From assembly GCF_019263745.1 (NCBI RefSeq), contig NZ_CP077107.1, positions 558,001 through 622,000 on the forward strand: a stretch of DNA of 64,000 bases. Reading direction: 5' to 3'. Source of the DNA: Methanospirillum hungatei. GTDB taxonomy: Archaea > Halobacteriota > Methanomicrobia > Methanomicrobiales > Methanospirillaceae. Made by a program: the position numbers and the translations under genes. Below are positions 17,243 to 26,142 of the stretch, piece after piece (the first letter of the stretch is position 1; every line of letters starts with the position of its first letter). The notes beneath the pieces are model-generated. The model was not told the DNA's origin and did no database searches. It saw only the letters and a list, made by a program, of their open reading frames with translations.

Positions 17243-19813
17243 ATGACACTTCCGGATATTGAGACCATACAAGGACTATCCAGTACCCAGGTATCAGACC
17301 GGATAAGGACATTTGGATATAACGAACTTCCGGAACACAAAAAAGACGGCATTATTGACATTCTTCTTGAGGTTTTCAAAGAGCCGATGTTCCTCCTTCT
17401 GGTAGCGAGTGGTCTTATCTACTTTTTCCTCGGCGATATCACTGAAGCCGTCATGCTGATGAGCTTTGTGCTGGTTATTATCGGAATTACGGTATACCAG
17501 GAGCGAAAGACTGAACGGGCTCTTGATGCACTCCGAAATCTCTCCAGTCCACGGGCTCTTGTCATCAGAGACGGTGAACAGAGACGGATTGCAGGACGGG
17601 AGGTTGTTCCGGGTGATATTCTCATCATTTCCGAAGGAGATAGGGTTCCTGCGGACGGGATTCTCCTCTCATCAAACAATATCACGGTTGATGAATCACT
17701 CCTCACCGGTGAATCGGTTCCGGTACGAAAGATTCCCTGGACTGAAGGACTGAAAGAGCAGGCTCCAGGAGGCGATGATCTGCCATACATATATTCAGGA
17801 ACCCTTGTGGTGCAGGGTCAGGCCCTTGCAGAAGTCAGAACCACCGGCTCAGGGACAGAGATGGGGAAGATAGGGATGGTTCTTCAGGAGGTCGGACGAG
17901 GCGATACCAGGCTGAAACTGGAGATATCCACGATGGTGAAGGTCATCGCCACATGCGGCCTTCTCCTGTGCCTTATCATCGTCATCATCTATGGAATTGG
18001 CCGGGGAGACTGGATATCAGGGCTTCTTGCAGGAATTACTCTTGCCATGGCAATTCTTCCGGAAGAGTTCCCGGTGGTTTTAACTGTTTTTCTCGCACTT
18101 GGTGCATGGAGAATCTCACAAAAGCAGGTGCTGACACGGCAGGTTCCTGCAATTGAAACCCTGGGCTCTGCATCAGTTCTGTGCGTAGACAAGACCGGAA
18201 CGCTCACCCTCAATAAAATGACCGTGCAATCCTTTTTTGCACACGATGAATTTTGTGACTATGATGGAGTTGGTGAAAATTCTGTTCCTGATTATTGTCA
18301 TGAATTGTCTGAATACGCTATTCTTGCCTGTAAAAAAGATCCCTTTGATCCCATGGAGAAAGCACTCGTTCAGCTTTCTGAAGGAGATTTTGGGAAAACA
18401 GAGCATATTCATAAAGACTGGAAGCTCATTACCGAATATCCCCTCTCATCTGAACTCCTGGCGATGTCAAATGTGTGGCAGTCTCCAGACGGCCATGAGT
18501 TTACCATTGCTGCCAAGGGAGCTCCGGAAGCGATTGGTGACCTATGTCATTTTTCAAAGCAGGAGCAGAAAAAACTCGCAAAACAGATAGATATCATGGC
18601 ATCACGGGGTCTTCGGATTCTTGGAGTTGCAAAGTCATCTTTTTCGCGTTCTGAACTCCCCAGTATCCAGCATGATTTTATATTCACTTTTCTTGGCCTG
18701 ATAGGATTTGCCGATCCGGTCAGACCGGAAATTTCTAAAGCGGTGAATGAATGCTATGCTGCAGGTATCAGGATCATCATGATTACAGGTGACTATCCCC
18801 GTACAGCCCAGAACATCGCAAACCAGATAGGGCTTATGAATGCTGATAATTACCTGATCGGAGCAGATTTGGACAGGTTATCAGATGAGGAACTCAAAGA
18901 ACGACTCAAAACTGCGACCCTCTTTGCACGAGCCGTTCCAGAGCAGAAACTGCGGATCGTCAATGCTCTCAAGGCAAATCATGAGGTTGTGGCTATGACC
19001 GGTGACGGGGTGAATGATGCTCCGGCCCTGAAATCTGCTGATATCGGTATTGCCATGGGAGGGAGGGGCACTGATGTTGCCAGGGAAGCTTCTTCCCTCG
19101 TCCTCCTTGATGATAATTTCACTTCTATCGTCTCTGCAGTTAGAATTGGACGAAGAATTTATGATAACCTCAAAAAGGCAATGGCTTATATCTTCTCTAT
19201 CCACATTCCAATCGCCGGAATGTCACTCATTCCCGTCCTTTTTGATATGCCACTTATTCTCATGCCCATGCATATCGTTTTCCTTGAACTCATCATCGAT
19301 CCAACTTGTTCAATTGTTTTTGAGGCAGAAAAGGAAGAACAGGATATCATGAACCGGCTGCCCCGATCTGCGGATGAACGGCTCTTTACACCAAAAACCC
19401 TCTTTCTCAGTCTGATGCAGGGATTTGTTGTCCTGGGTGTTGTGTTACTTGTGTATCTTCATTCCCTGATGAGCGGGCTTGGCGAGACAGAGGTTCGGAC
19501 CATGACCTTTATCACCATCGTACTTGCAAACCTGCTTCTTATCCTGACCAACCGGTCCTGGTCAGAGACGGTAATCTCCACGATTCGGACACCAAATAAG
19601 GCGATGGGATGGGTATTTTTCGGAACGATTAGCAGCCTTGTCCTGATCCTTACAGTACCGGCACTCCGGGATATCTTCAGGTTTTCCCTGATATCAGCCG
19701 AAGGAATTGTCACCTGTGTGTTAGCTGCCGGAGTAAGTGTGCTCTGGTTTGAGGCCTGGAAACTTTGGAACTTACGAAAAAATCAGACCTCCCATTATTT
19801 ACAGGGAATTTAA
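17243..19813 (+). CDS. P-type cation-transporting ATPase (P2-like)
   Basis: This 856-residue ATPase has an N-terminal cation-ATPase domain (LSSTQVSDRIRTFGYNELPE), the actuator TGES loop, M4 with ILPEEFPVVLTVF, the phosphorylation site DKTGTLT (Asp316), a KGAPE nucleotide-domain motif, and the hinge MTGDGVNDAPALK. No N-terminal metal-binding CxxC domain is present. M4 PEEFP differs from the PEGLP of Ca2+ pumps, so the ion cannot be named with certainty; Ca2+, Na+, Mn2+ or Mg2+ are all possible. It stands alone, 11 bp from a convergent pair of small secreted His/Gly-rich proteins, which makes a divalent-metal role attractive. Confidence 0.92.
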   Translation: MTLPDIETIQGLSSTQVSDRIRTFGYNELPEHKKDGIIDILLEVFKEPMFLLLVASGLIYFFLGDITEAVMLMSFVLVIIGITVYQERKTERALDALRNLSSPRALVIRDGEQRRIAGREVVPGDILIISEGDRVPADGILLSSNNITVDESLLTGESVPVRKIPWTEGLKEQAPGGDDLPYIYSGTLVVQGQALAEVRTTGSGTEMGKIGMVLQEVGRGDTRLKLEISTMVKVIATCGLLLCLIIVIIYGIGRGDWISGLLAGITLAMAILPEEFPVVLTVFLALGAWRISQKQVLTRQVPAIETLGSASVLCVDKTGTLTLNKMTVQSFFAHDEFCDYDGVGENSVPDYCHELSEYAILACKKDPFDPMEKALVQLSEGDFGKTEHIHKDWKLITEYPLSSELLAMSNVWQSPDGHEFTIAAKGAPEAIGDLCHFSKQEQKKLAKQIDIMASRGLRILGVAKSSFSRSELPSIQHDFIFTFLGLIGFADPVRPEISKAVNECYAAGIRIIMITGDYPRTAQNIANQIGLMNADNYLIGADLDRLSDEELKERLKTATLFARAVPEQKLRIVNALKANHEVVAMTGDGVNDAPALKSADIGIAMGGRGTDVAREASSLVLLDDNFTSIVSAVRIGRRIYDNLKKAMAYIFSIHIPIAGMSLIPVLFDMPLILMPMHIVFLELIIDPTCSIVFEAEKEEQDIMNRLPRSADERLFTPKTLFLSLMQGFVVLGVVLLVYLHSLMSGLGETEVRTMTFITIVLANLLLILTNRSWSETVISTIRTPNKAMGWVFFGTISSLVLILTVPALRDIFRFSLISAEGIVTCVLAAGVSVLWFEAWKLWNLRKNQTSHYLQGI

Positions 19814-19824
19814 AAAAAAGAAGA

Positions 19825-20157
19825 TCAGAACCGGTGGCCGTTCCCATGTCCGTGGGAACCTGAGCGTCCAGCATTACCAGATCCAGGCCCTGCATGATGA
19901 TGCATTCCGGTTCCATCAAGAGGACGCACCCCATTGTTCGGACAGTTTTCACGGATACAGGATCCATTCCCTGACCCAGATCCATATCCAGCCTGATCCT
20001 GACCATTCTGATTGGAAAGACCATACTGATACCCGGTACCATCCTGAGGTCCGGTCTTTCCTGCACCCGATACCGGGAGAATTATCAATAGAATGACCAG
20101 AACCGCAAGAAGTCCGATACCTGCCAGGGTCATCGTTCTTCGGTCCACTGTTCTCAC
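19825..20157 (-). CDS. Small secreted Gly/His-rich protein (second of a pair)
   Basis: The 110-residue product starts with GTG overlapping the stop of the upstream gene (GTGA). After a hydrophobic signal segment (LAGIGLLAVLVILLIILPVSG) it is low-complexity, rich in Gly, Asn, Gln and His. It contains CIRENCPNNGVRPLDGTG, related to the CPNNQTPPRDGTG of the upstream gene, and a His-rich tail (MHHHAGPGSG, SGSHGHGNGHRF). This could bind divalent metals outside the cell. No family was recognised. Confidence 0.72.
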   Translation of the reverse strand: MRTVDRRTMTLAGIGLLAVLVILLIILPVSGAGKTGPQDGTGYQYGLSNQNGQDQAGYGSGSGNGSCIRENCPNNGVRPLDGTGMHHHAGPGSGNAGRSGSHGHGNGHRF

Positions 20158-20393
20158 CTTTTATTCAGGTTTTTTCCGTACTGCAATCCAGTTCCATCAC
20201 GTGGAGGAGTCTGGTTGTTCGGGCAGTCTGCCTGTGGGCAATCCGGATTCGGACAGACGCCAGTTCCTGATGAACCATCGCCACTATGTAGCATAATACC
20301 ATTCCCATTTCCACCCTGTCCGGCTGCTGATACCGGAAAAGTGGCTCCCAGAGCGATAAGGCCCAGGATAAGGATTACGACAATTGCTTTCAT
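20154..20393 (-). CDS. Small secreted Cys/Gly-rich protein (first of a pair)
   Basis: ATG 20393 is chosen because AGGAGA precedes it at good spacing; the frame is open about ten codons further. The 79-residue protein has a signal peptide (IVVILILGLIALGATFPVSA-AGQ), then four cysteines in CPNPDCPQADCPNN and a DGTGLQYG tail shared with the downstream gene. The two appear to be tandem, diverged paralogues. Divergently upstream lies the HTH-FHA/kinase pair. Confidence 0.72.
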   Translation of the reverse strand: MKAIVVILILGLIALGATFPVSAAGQGGNGNGIMLHSGDGSSGTGVCPNPDCPQADCPNNQTPPRDGTGLQYGKNLNKR

Positions 20394-20452
20394 ATTTTTC
20401 TCCTGACCGCCTGAGCGGTGCATATACCCTCTTATGTTCCAGGAGAATATAT

Positions 20453-20500
20453 ATGGATAAAATAGGACTGGTTACCCCCCTGAACCTCAGGGTTGTATAG
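20453..20500 (+). CDS. Possible 15-residue leader peptide upstream of the HTH-FHA gene
   Basis: AGGAGAATATAT at 20441-20452 precedes ATG 20453, and almost the same sequence (AGGAGAATAT) precedes the start of the HTH-FHA gene. The frame encodes MDKIGLVTPLNLRVV and ends with TAG at 20498-20500. An inverted repeat lies inside the frame. The duplicated ribosome-binding region suggests either a true upstream peptide or a duplication of the start region. Coding status is unproven. Confidence 0.4.
   Translation: MDKIGLVTPLNLRVV
20478..20492. promoter_or_regulatory. Inverted repeat between the divergent secreted-protein and HTH-FHA genes
   Basis: CCCTGA-ACC-TCAGGG is an exact 6-bp inverted repeat with a 3-bp spacer. 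It lies in the divergent region 85 bp upstream of the small-secreted-protein start and 54 bp upstream of the regulator start. It could be an operator for the winged-helix regulator encoded next to it. This is inference from position and symmetry. Confidence 0.4.
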
Positions 20501-20545
20501 GGTAGACTTTGATAACCATAGCCTGCATATGAACTAGGAGAATAT

Positions 20546-21337
20546 ATGAATCCGGAAAGACCTGATGACCGGACTATCCTTACCAGCTCAGATCCTGAGT
20601 TTATATCAGAATTATCTGAGTACCTCGATGTTCTCGCAAGCCCCATCCGCCTTCATATCCTCTCATTTATCGGAACAAAACCCCGTACGGTCAGGCAGAT
20701 CTCACATGAGATTGCGACAAGTTATGAGAATACAAAAAAACACCTGACAAAACTACTTTCGCTTGGGATCATCAGAAAGGAGATCGGAGTATCAGATGAA
20801 CCAGTAAACCAGGGACAGCCGGTTTTTTATTATATGCTCGTCCCGGACGGTCTGAACCATGCTGCACACAATCTCACTATATTCAGCTCAGTAGCCGGAA
20901 AAAGTAATCCGGACCTATCAAAACAGGCAATAGCAGCACAAAACGGGCTGCACAATATTTTCCCCTCAGGCCCAGGACTTATTGTCATGAATGGTTCAGA
21001 GCAGGGAAGAACGATTGAACTGACCGGGACCATGTACCGGGTCGGAAGAATTGAAGAGGGATGGGACGGGATCGCTCCTGAACCGGCTGTTCTTCTGAAT
21101 GATGAGTACCGCTCAGTTAGCCGGGTATCACGGCCTCATGTATGGCTCAAAAAACAGGCAGGATTCTGGACATTAGCAGATGGAAACAGTAAAGGGGGAA
21201 CGTATGTGAATGGAAAACCAATCACTCATGATTTCGTGGTTTTGAAGGAAGGCGATAGAATAGAACTCTCACCCGGCACTCTTGGAGTGAACCTGACCTT
21301 TCATTCTGGAAAAAAAGATCTAAATCATAATTTATGA
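20546..21337 (+). CDS. ArsR-type winged-helix regulator fused to an FHA domain
   Basis: In this 263-residue protein residues about 15-110 form a winged helix (LDVLASPIRLHILSFIGTKP, VRQISHEIATSYENTKKHLT). Residues about 150-255 form a forkhead-associated domain: YRVGRIEEGWDGI, the phosphothreonine-binding block SRVSRPHVWLKK, and GNSKGGTYVNGKPI. FHA domains bind phosphothreonine, and the next gene, overlapping by 4 bp, encodes a Ser/Thr kinase. The pair therefore looks like a one-operon phospho-signalling switch acting directly on transcription. The start is ATG 20546 after AGGAGAATAT. Confidence 0.9.
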   Translation: MNPERPDDRTILTSSDPEFISELSEYLDVLASPIRLHILSFIGTKPRTVRQISHEIATSYENTKKHLTKLLSLGIIRKEIGVSDEPVNQGQPVFYYMLVPDGLNHAAHNLTIFSSVAGKSNPDLSKQAIAAQNGLHNIFPSGPGLIVMNGSEQGRTIELTGTMYRVGRIEEGWDGIAPEPAVLLNDEYRSVSRVSRPHVWLKKQAGFWTLADGNSKGGTYVNGKPITHDFVVLKEGDRIELSPGTLGVNLTFHSGKKDLNHNL

Positions 21338-22602
21338 AAACAACCATATTCCCAGCAGATAAATCTCAGAAAAGAATAAATTCCGTTACTCTGCTTCAGA
21401 TATTAAATCTGGCTCTCGCGATACTTTATCTTACCATAGAACTCTTCCTGGTATCTGTTCCCCAGTCACATGGTCATGGAGTCGGGATGGGGCATGGAGT
21501 TGGAAATACATTTACTTTCTCTCTTCCTTTGTTTTTGATCCTATTCCTACTTATGATCCTGTTTCATATTATTTCGGTTTTCCAGAATCGTCTTCAGGTC
21601 CGGTTCATCCTTGGAACAGGATTAGGTCAGGTTATCACAGCGACTCTGCTATCTGGCCTTCTTCTCTTTTCCCGTCAGTCTTTTAATCTTCTTAAGATTG
21701 AATATCCGTACACTAGTCTGATTCTCTTTTTCCTTACCGTCTCACTCATCCTTGGAGTGTATATGGTAATCGGAAAGGTAAGGAAAGAATATGGAAATGA
21801 GAGAGAAATGGATCGTAATATCTCTTCTTTTCCCCTTCCGAAAAACCGGTATAGGAACATAAGACCAATCGGAGAGGGTGGTGTTGGTACAATCTGGTAT
21901 GCAGAGCGTATCGGTGATGGAACGTCGGTGGTGGTAAAAGTCCCCCGAAAGGAGGACGAAATGACCGGTCTTTCATTTATGCAGGAGATCAGTATCTGGA
22001 AAGATCTAGAACATCCCCATATTGCAACGCTTCTTTCTGCAAATATCCTTCCCGTTCCGTACCTTGAGATAGAATATCTCCCTGGATCAGTTGCAGACCT
22101 GAAAACCCCGATCCCAGTCGAACAAGCAGTTCTGATTATTCAGGGTCTTGTATCCGCTCTTTTATATGCCCATGGCCGGGGAGTAACCCATTGTGATATT
22201 AAACCCACGAACATTCTTCTGACATATGAGGGGATACCAAAACTCACCGACTGGGGTCTTGCACGGTCAGGAAGAGACCGGTGGTCAGTATCAGGATTTT
22301 CTCCCACATATGCTGCACCAGAGCAGCGTCAGATGAATTCAGAATGTACCGCCACAACAGATATATGGCAGGTTGGGATGGTATGTGCCGAACTTATCAC
22401 TGGCAGACCGGAGATCCCATCAGGAACAGAACCCGTCTTTCAGACCGGAATAGGGAAGATATTGTTGTCAATTATACAGAGATGCCTGACTGCAGATCCA
22501 GCCGGACGGTATCAGTCGATCCAGGAACTTTCAGATGACATCGCATCCCTTTCCAGTATTTCTGTTGATAATTCTCTGGAAGTGGCAGCGACTGATAAGT
22601 AA
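21334..22602 (+). CDS. Four-TM Ser/Thr protein kinase with DWG motif
   Basis: The 422-residue protein has four TM helices (about 19-43, 60-83, 90-113, 126-147) ahead of a cytosolic eukaryotic-type kinase domain (172-405). The Gly loop is IGEGGVGTIWYA, the lysine K202, helix-C Glu218, catalytic loop HCDIKPTN (Asp288, Asn293). The metal-binding motif is DWG (306-308) where most kinases have DFG. The loop between TM1 and TM2 is SHGHGVGMGHGVG, a His/Gly-rich stretch that could bind metal. The sensor end therefore lies in the membrane. Its ATG overlaps the HTH-FHA stop (ATGA). Confidence 0.92.
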   Translation: MKTTIFPADKSQKRINSVTLLQILNLALAILYLTIELFLVSVPQSHGHGVGMGHGVGNTFTFSLPLFLILFLLMILFHIISVFQNRLQVRFILGTGLGQVITATLLSGLLLFSRQSFNLLKIEYPYTSLILFFLTVSLILGVYMVIGKVRKEYGNEREMDRNISSFPLPKNRYRNIRPIGEGGVGTIWYAERIGDGTSVVVKVPRKEDEMTGLSFMQEISIWKDLEHPHIATLLSANILPVPYLEIEYLPGSVADLKTPIPVEQAVLIIQGLVSALLYAHGRGVTHCDIKPTNILLTYEGIPKLTDWGLARSGRDRWSVSGFSPTYAAPEQRQMNSECTATTDIWQVGMVCAELITGRPEIPSGTEPVFQTGIGKILLSIIQRCLTADPAGRYQSIQELSDDIASLSSISVDNSLEVAATDK

Positions 22603-22730
22603 TCCTTTCTTCGTATTATTGTTCACCATCCATATAATTGTCAGTAATAATAATTCCATCTCCCATCATTTCCAGTAAAAAATCTCTCAAGCAATCCTTA
22701 TCTGGACTCATGGACAGGTGAAGAGGACTT

Positions 22731-23674
22731 TTATGAAAGAGAGAGATCCTCATCATGATCCTTGAAAATGGAAGGAGCCAGCACTTTTATCGCTTCTTCA
22801 TCGATAGATAATTGTACAGGGGTCCGGGTGACTTTCTCACCTCCCATGATCACGTATTTAAAAGGGTCCGTCACAATACAGGCGGATTGAACTTTAAATA
22901 ATCTTGACTCGGGAAATTTCAGATGTCGGCCGAGAATAAATCCAATCCAGAATTTGAGGCCCTGCCATTCGCTGTCAGTTTCCATTGCAAAAATTAACAG
23001 CGTTTTATTGTCGATATGTGCATCCGGTGTTATCTTTCTTGCCCCGTAAAAACTACCATTCGCAATAATTAATTGTCTGGTGTGGATAGTTTTGGTTTGA
23101 CCTGCTATCGTAATCGAACAACTGAATAACTCCTGTGATATTAGGTATCTTGTCTCATAGAGAAGATATGATATCATACCAAGATATCGTTTCAATCTTC
23201 GCGGTGTTGCTGAAATGATAGCATGTGAAAAACCAACCGTAGCGATATTTAAAAAATACTGGCCGTTTATGACCCCTATATCAACATCCACAACTTTCCC
23301 ACACGCAATTACTTCAATTGCTTTTTCTAGTGACATAGGAATACCCATCGAGCGGGCAAAATTATTTGCTGTTCCAAAGGGCAGAATACCTAATACAACG
23401 TCCTGATGAACAAACAGATCAATGACAGAATTGAATGTACCATCACCACCTCCTATGATGATGAGTCGATATCCATCAGAAATCACCTCTGAAACCACCT
23501 GTTTCAATCGTTCCGGTTTACGGACAGGATATGAAGCAACGATGTCTATACCATACTTGTGAAAAAGATCAAGAGCCTCAAAAAAAAGTTTTTCACCTTT
23601 TCGTGAATAGGTATTCACAATAAGAGCTGCTTTTTTATCTTTTTTTATAATATCTTCAAGATCATATTTATGAA
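22731..23674 (-). pseudogene. Diacylglycerol/lipid kinase-like gene, 5' end cut off by an IS
   Basis: The remaining 295-codon frame from GTG 23618 encodes a DAGK catalytic domain (YRLIIIGGGDGTFNSVIDLF, LGILPFGTANNFARSMGIP), typical of YegS/BmrU-like lipid kinases that phosphorylate lipid head groups. In frame upstream come KKAALIV and VHKYDLEDI, then a stop inside the IS. Joining across the IS with one copy of the 7-bp duplication TTATGAA restores ATG at 25304-25306 followed by IHKYDLEDIIKK. The insertion thus lies just after codon 2-4 and removes the start. The GTG form would lack the first beta strand, so it is probably inactive. Confidence 0.85.
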
Positions 23675-25295
23675 CCCTAACTTTTCTTAGTTAACCCAGT
23701 ATTGTAAGTTTCCTTCAAATATTTTTACCCTTTGTTTTGAAAAATATTCAATTTTTAAGGAGTTTAAAAAATGAACTTCTAGAACAGGGCAAAATATTTA
23801 TAATTCTACTAATAAATTAACACAGTGTATTTTAACCCAGTAGTAGGATATGAATATGATCCCTGATAAGGTGCGGCACACCCTTCAAAACTTGAAAAAA
23901 AATCTTCAACATAACGTAGAAATTCATCAAATCAAAGGTGGTTTTTATGTTTATCGCGCTTCAAGTGTGTATGATCCACAAACAAAAAAATCGAAAAAAA
24001 CGACACACTATATTGGATCCATAACTCGTGATGGTACGTTTAAACCCAAAAAAAATTCAGCCTCAAAAATAGTTTCAAACAGAGAAATATTTGAATATGC
24101 TAATGGGATGCTAGCCTATTCATACATCAAGGATCTTGAATCATTATTAGAAAAATATACTCCATATTTCAAGGAATTAGTCACTATGGCTATCGTAAAA
24201 GCCTTAGATCCTAAACCTCTCAGATTAATTGAATCACGATGGGAAAAGTTAGATTTATCCAATCAAATCAATGTCAAATTGTTGCCTAAACATTTAGGAG
24301 AGGTACTTCACCAAATCGGTTCTGAAGTTGGCTGGTGGTATGACTTATTTGCAGAATTAGCTTCAGACGACGATTTGATATTTTACGACTTAACTGCGAT
24401 TATTACTTATTCTGAATCAATAAAGTTAGCTGAAAAGGGATATAATGCAGACCATGATAAAAACGAACAAATTGGGGTTTCAATGGCATTCTCATCGAAT
24501 ACCGGTCTTCCAATCGGATGCGATGTCTCATATGGATCTATGAGAGATATAAAAACAATAAAAAATTTCTTAAATCGATTTAAAGACAACGATATTGGAT
24601 TAATTTTGGATCGGGGCTTCTCTTCGTATTCATTGTTGAATGAACTAAAAAAAAGAGGTATTCACTACCTTGTCCCATTAAAAAAGAATTCAAAATTCTT
24701 ACAAAAATCTAAAATAGTATGGGATGGAGGGTTTTTATATCGTAATAGAGGGATTTTGTGTACGTGTGTTAATAATCAATATGGTTACCTCTACCTTTAT
24801 ATGGATCCCTTATTGAAGGGGGAAAAAGAATCTACTTTACTAAAAAATTCACTTAAAAGAGGCCTGAATGTAGGTGAATATCAAAATAAATGCGAATTTT
24901 CGGGAATAATTCCAATATTATCTGACATTGCTAAACCTCCAGCAGAAATTTTTCTTTTATATAAAGAGAGGGAAGATGTGGAACTTGCATTTGATGCATT
25001 AAAAAACCCAATAGATTCAGATAAATCGTATTTGCAGTCGGAAGAAAGTGTTAGAGGTTATTTTTTCATATCATTATTGGCACTGAGGATATACTTTTCA
25101 GTTTTAAGAAAACTTCGCATATTAAACTTAAATCAGATTATCTCTGTAGAAGAAGTCTTTTTTGAACTTTCAAAAATTGAGATAATTCATGATGCACGTG
25201 GAACAAAAAGTTTTGCACAGATTCCTAAGAGAGCAACAAAAATACTCAGCCTCTTCACCGACCAAATACCTATGGGTTAAAATGCCGAGTTCAGG
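23675..25295 (+). mobile_element. 1621-bp insertion sequence, IS4-superfamily (IS1634-like), intact copy 1
   Basis: The element is bounded by direct repeats TTATGAA at 23668-23674 and 25296-25302 (7 bp). Imperfect terminal inverted repeats are CCCTAACT...TTAACCCA at the left and CCTGAACT...TTAACCCA at the right, read inward. It has one transposase gene and about 175 bp of non-coding left end. Copy 2 at 60009-63266 has the same ends, and its two transposase pieces match the intact product residue for residue, which indicates recent movement. The family name is tentative; the DDE architecture is clear. Confidence 0.93.
23850..25280 (+). CDS. IS4-superfamily (IS1634-like) DDE transposase
   Basis: This 476-residue transposase starts at ATG 23850 after an AGGAT site. 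DDE residues appear in IFYDLTAI (about residue 175), GLILDRGFSS (about 250) and EREDVELAFDALKN (about 380), with the helical insertion before the last Glu typical of IS4 relatives. The N-terminal part (IKGGFYVYRASSVYDPQTKK) resembles the IS1634 group. Full length. The same protein is encoded in two pieces by the second copy. Confidence 0.92.
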   Translation: MNMIPDKVRHTLQNLKKNLQHNVEIHQIKGGFYVYRASSVYDPQTKKSKKTTHYIGSITRDGTFKPKKNSASKIVSNREIFEYANGMLAYSYIKDLESLLEKYTPYFKELVTMAIVKALDPKPLRLIESRWEKLDLSNQINVKLLPKHLGEVLHQIGSEVGWWYDLFAELASDDDLIFYDLTAIITYSESIKLAEKGYNADHDKNEQIGVSMAFSSNTGLPIGCDVSYGSMRDIKTIKNFLNRFKDNDIGLILDRGFSSYSLLNELKKRGIHYLVPLKKNSKFLQKSKIVWDGGFLYRNRGILCTCVNNQYGYLYLYMDPLLKGEKESTLLKNSLKRGLNVGEYQNKCEFSGIIPILSDIAKPPAEIFLLYKEREDVELAFDALKNPIDSDKSYLQSEESVRGYFFISLLALRIYFSVLRKLRILNLNQIISVEEVFFELSKIEIIHDARGTKSFAQIPKRATKILSLFTDQIPMG

Positions 25296-25344
25296 TTATG
25301 AATCATAATATCAGTTGATAGTAAACAAAAAAAAGATGAAAACA

Positions 25345-25776
25345 TTAAATGTTTGATATTATAGCTGTTTTAATAATATCAGCAAGATAGTCTCCGGTAA
25401 GATTGGAAATTGCCGAAGCATTCAGTTCTGGCATTACCAGAATATCCTGTATGATGGCTTCCTGGTGTTGTAATGCAGTTAATGCCTTATCCCGGATTGG
25501 GATGATTTTTTCAGATACTTCAATAGATTGTAAGTGCTCAATCTCCCCTTTTACGATACCCTGATACCCTTCCAGGTTCAATCGTGCCGCGTCCCAGTCC
25601 TGTATCCTGACATTTTCATTGATCTGTGATATCCGGTTCACTATTTCGTTCTGAAATTCCTGAAGAGAACTTAAAAACGCGACATCATGTTGATTTATGA
25701 GAGATGTACATCCTGCCATAAATAATGAGCCGATAAGAACTATTACAACCATAAAAACGCAAAAAAAAATTCTCAT
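25345..25776 (-). CDS. Small lipoprotein, helical, unknown function
   Basis: ATG 25776 is preferred because GAGGAT lies four bases upstream; the frame is open 28 codons further without a site. The 143-residue protein has a signal segment and lipobox (LIGSLFMAGC), so it is probably lipid-anchored. The remainder is a charged helical bundle (EFQNEIVNRISQINENVRIQ, ALTALQHQEAIIQDI). No catalytic motif. It lies beyond the IS that displaced the lipid-kinase start. Confidence 0.7.
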   Translation of the reverse strand: MRIFFCVFMVVIVLIGSLFMAGCTSLINQHDVAFLSSLQEFQNEIVNRISQINENVRIQDWDAARLNLEGYQGIVKGEIEHLQSIEVSEKIIPIRDKALTALQHQEAIIQDILVMPELNASAISNLTGDYLADIIKTAIISNI

Positions 25777-25920
25777 TTTAATCCTCGTAGATGTAAGAAG
25801 AATTATTTTCATTGATTTGGTCATAAAGTTTACGATCGTGAACAATTTTTCACATCTCATTCAGCATATCGTACCAAGTTCACGATCACGTCAAAAGATC
25901 TCCTTAATGTCCACTCCTTT

Positions 25921-25962
25921 AGGTTTTAGAAAAACGAAGAAATAAAGAACGTCCTAAAACCT
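25921..25962. terminator. Inverted repeat in the 25.86-26.14 kb gap
   Basis: AGGTTTTAG (25921-25929) and CTAAAACCT (25954-25962) are an exact 9-bp inverted repeat around 24 bases of A-rich sequence. It lies between two minus-strand genes. It could be an end-of-transcript hairpin for the CDF gene or an operator; no T-tract follows on the minus strand. Confidence 0.35.
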
Positions 25963-26142
25963 CCACTTTGAATACACGCCATAGTTTAAGCCAATTTTAC
26001 AGGATTGGTGCAGATAGTTGGCATGAAACAAGATTCATACCATTTGACCAAACATAGGAGTGCTAGTGGTGCCATCATTAAAACCTCAATATGCATGTAT
26101 GATTGATTCTTTCAACGGGATCGATATTTTAGTGCAAAAAAA

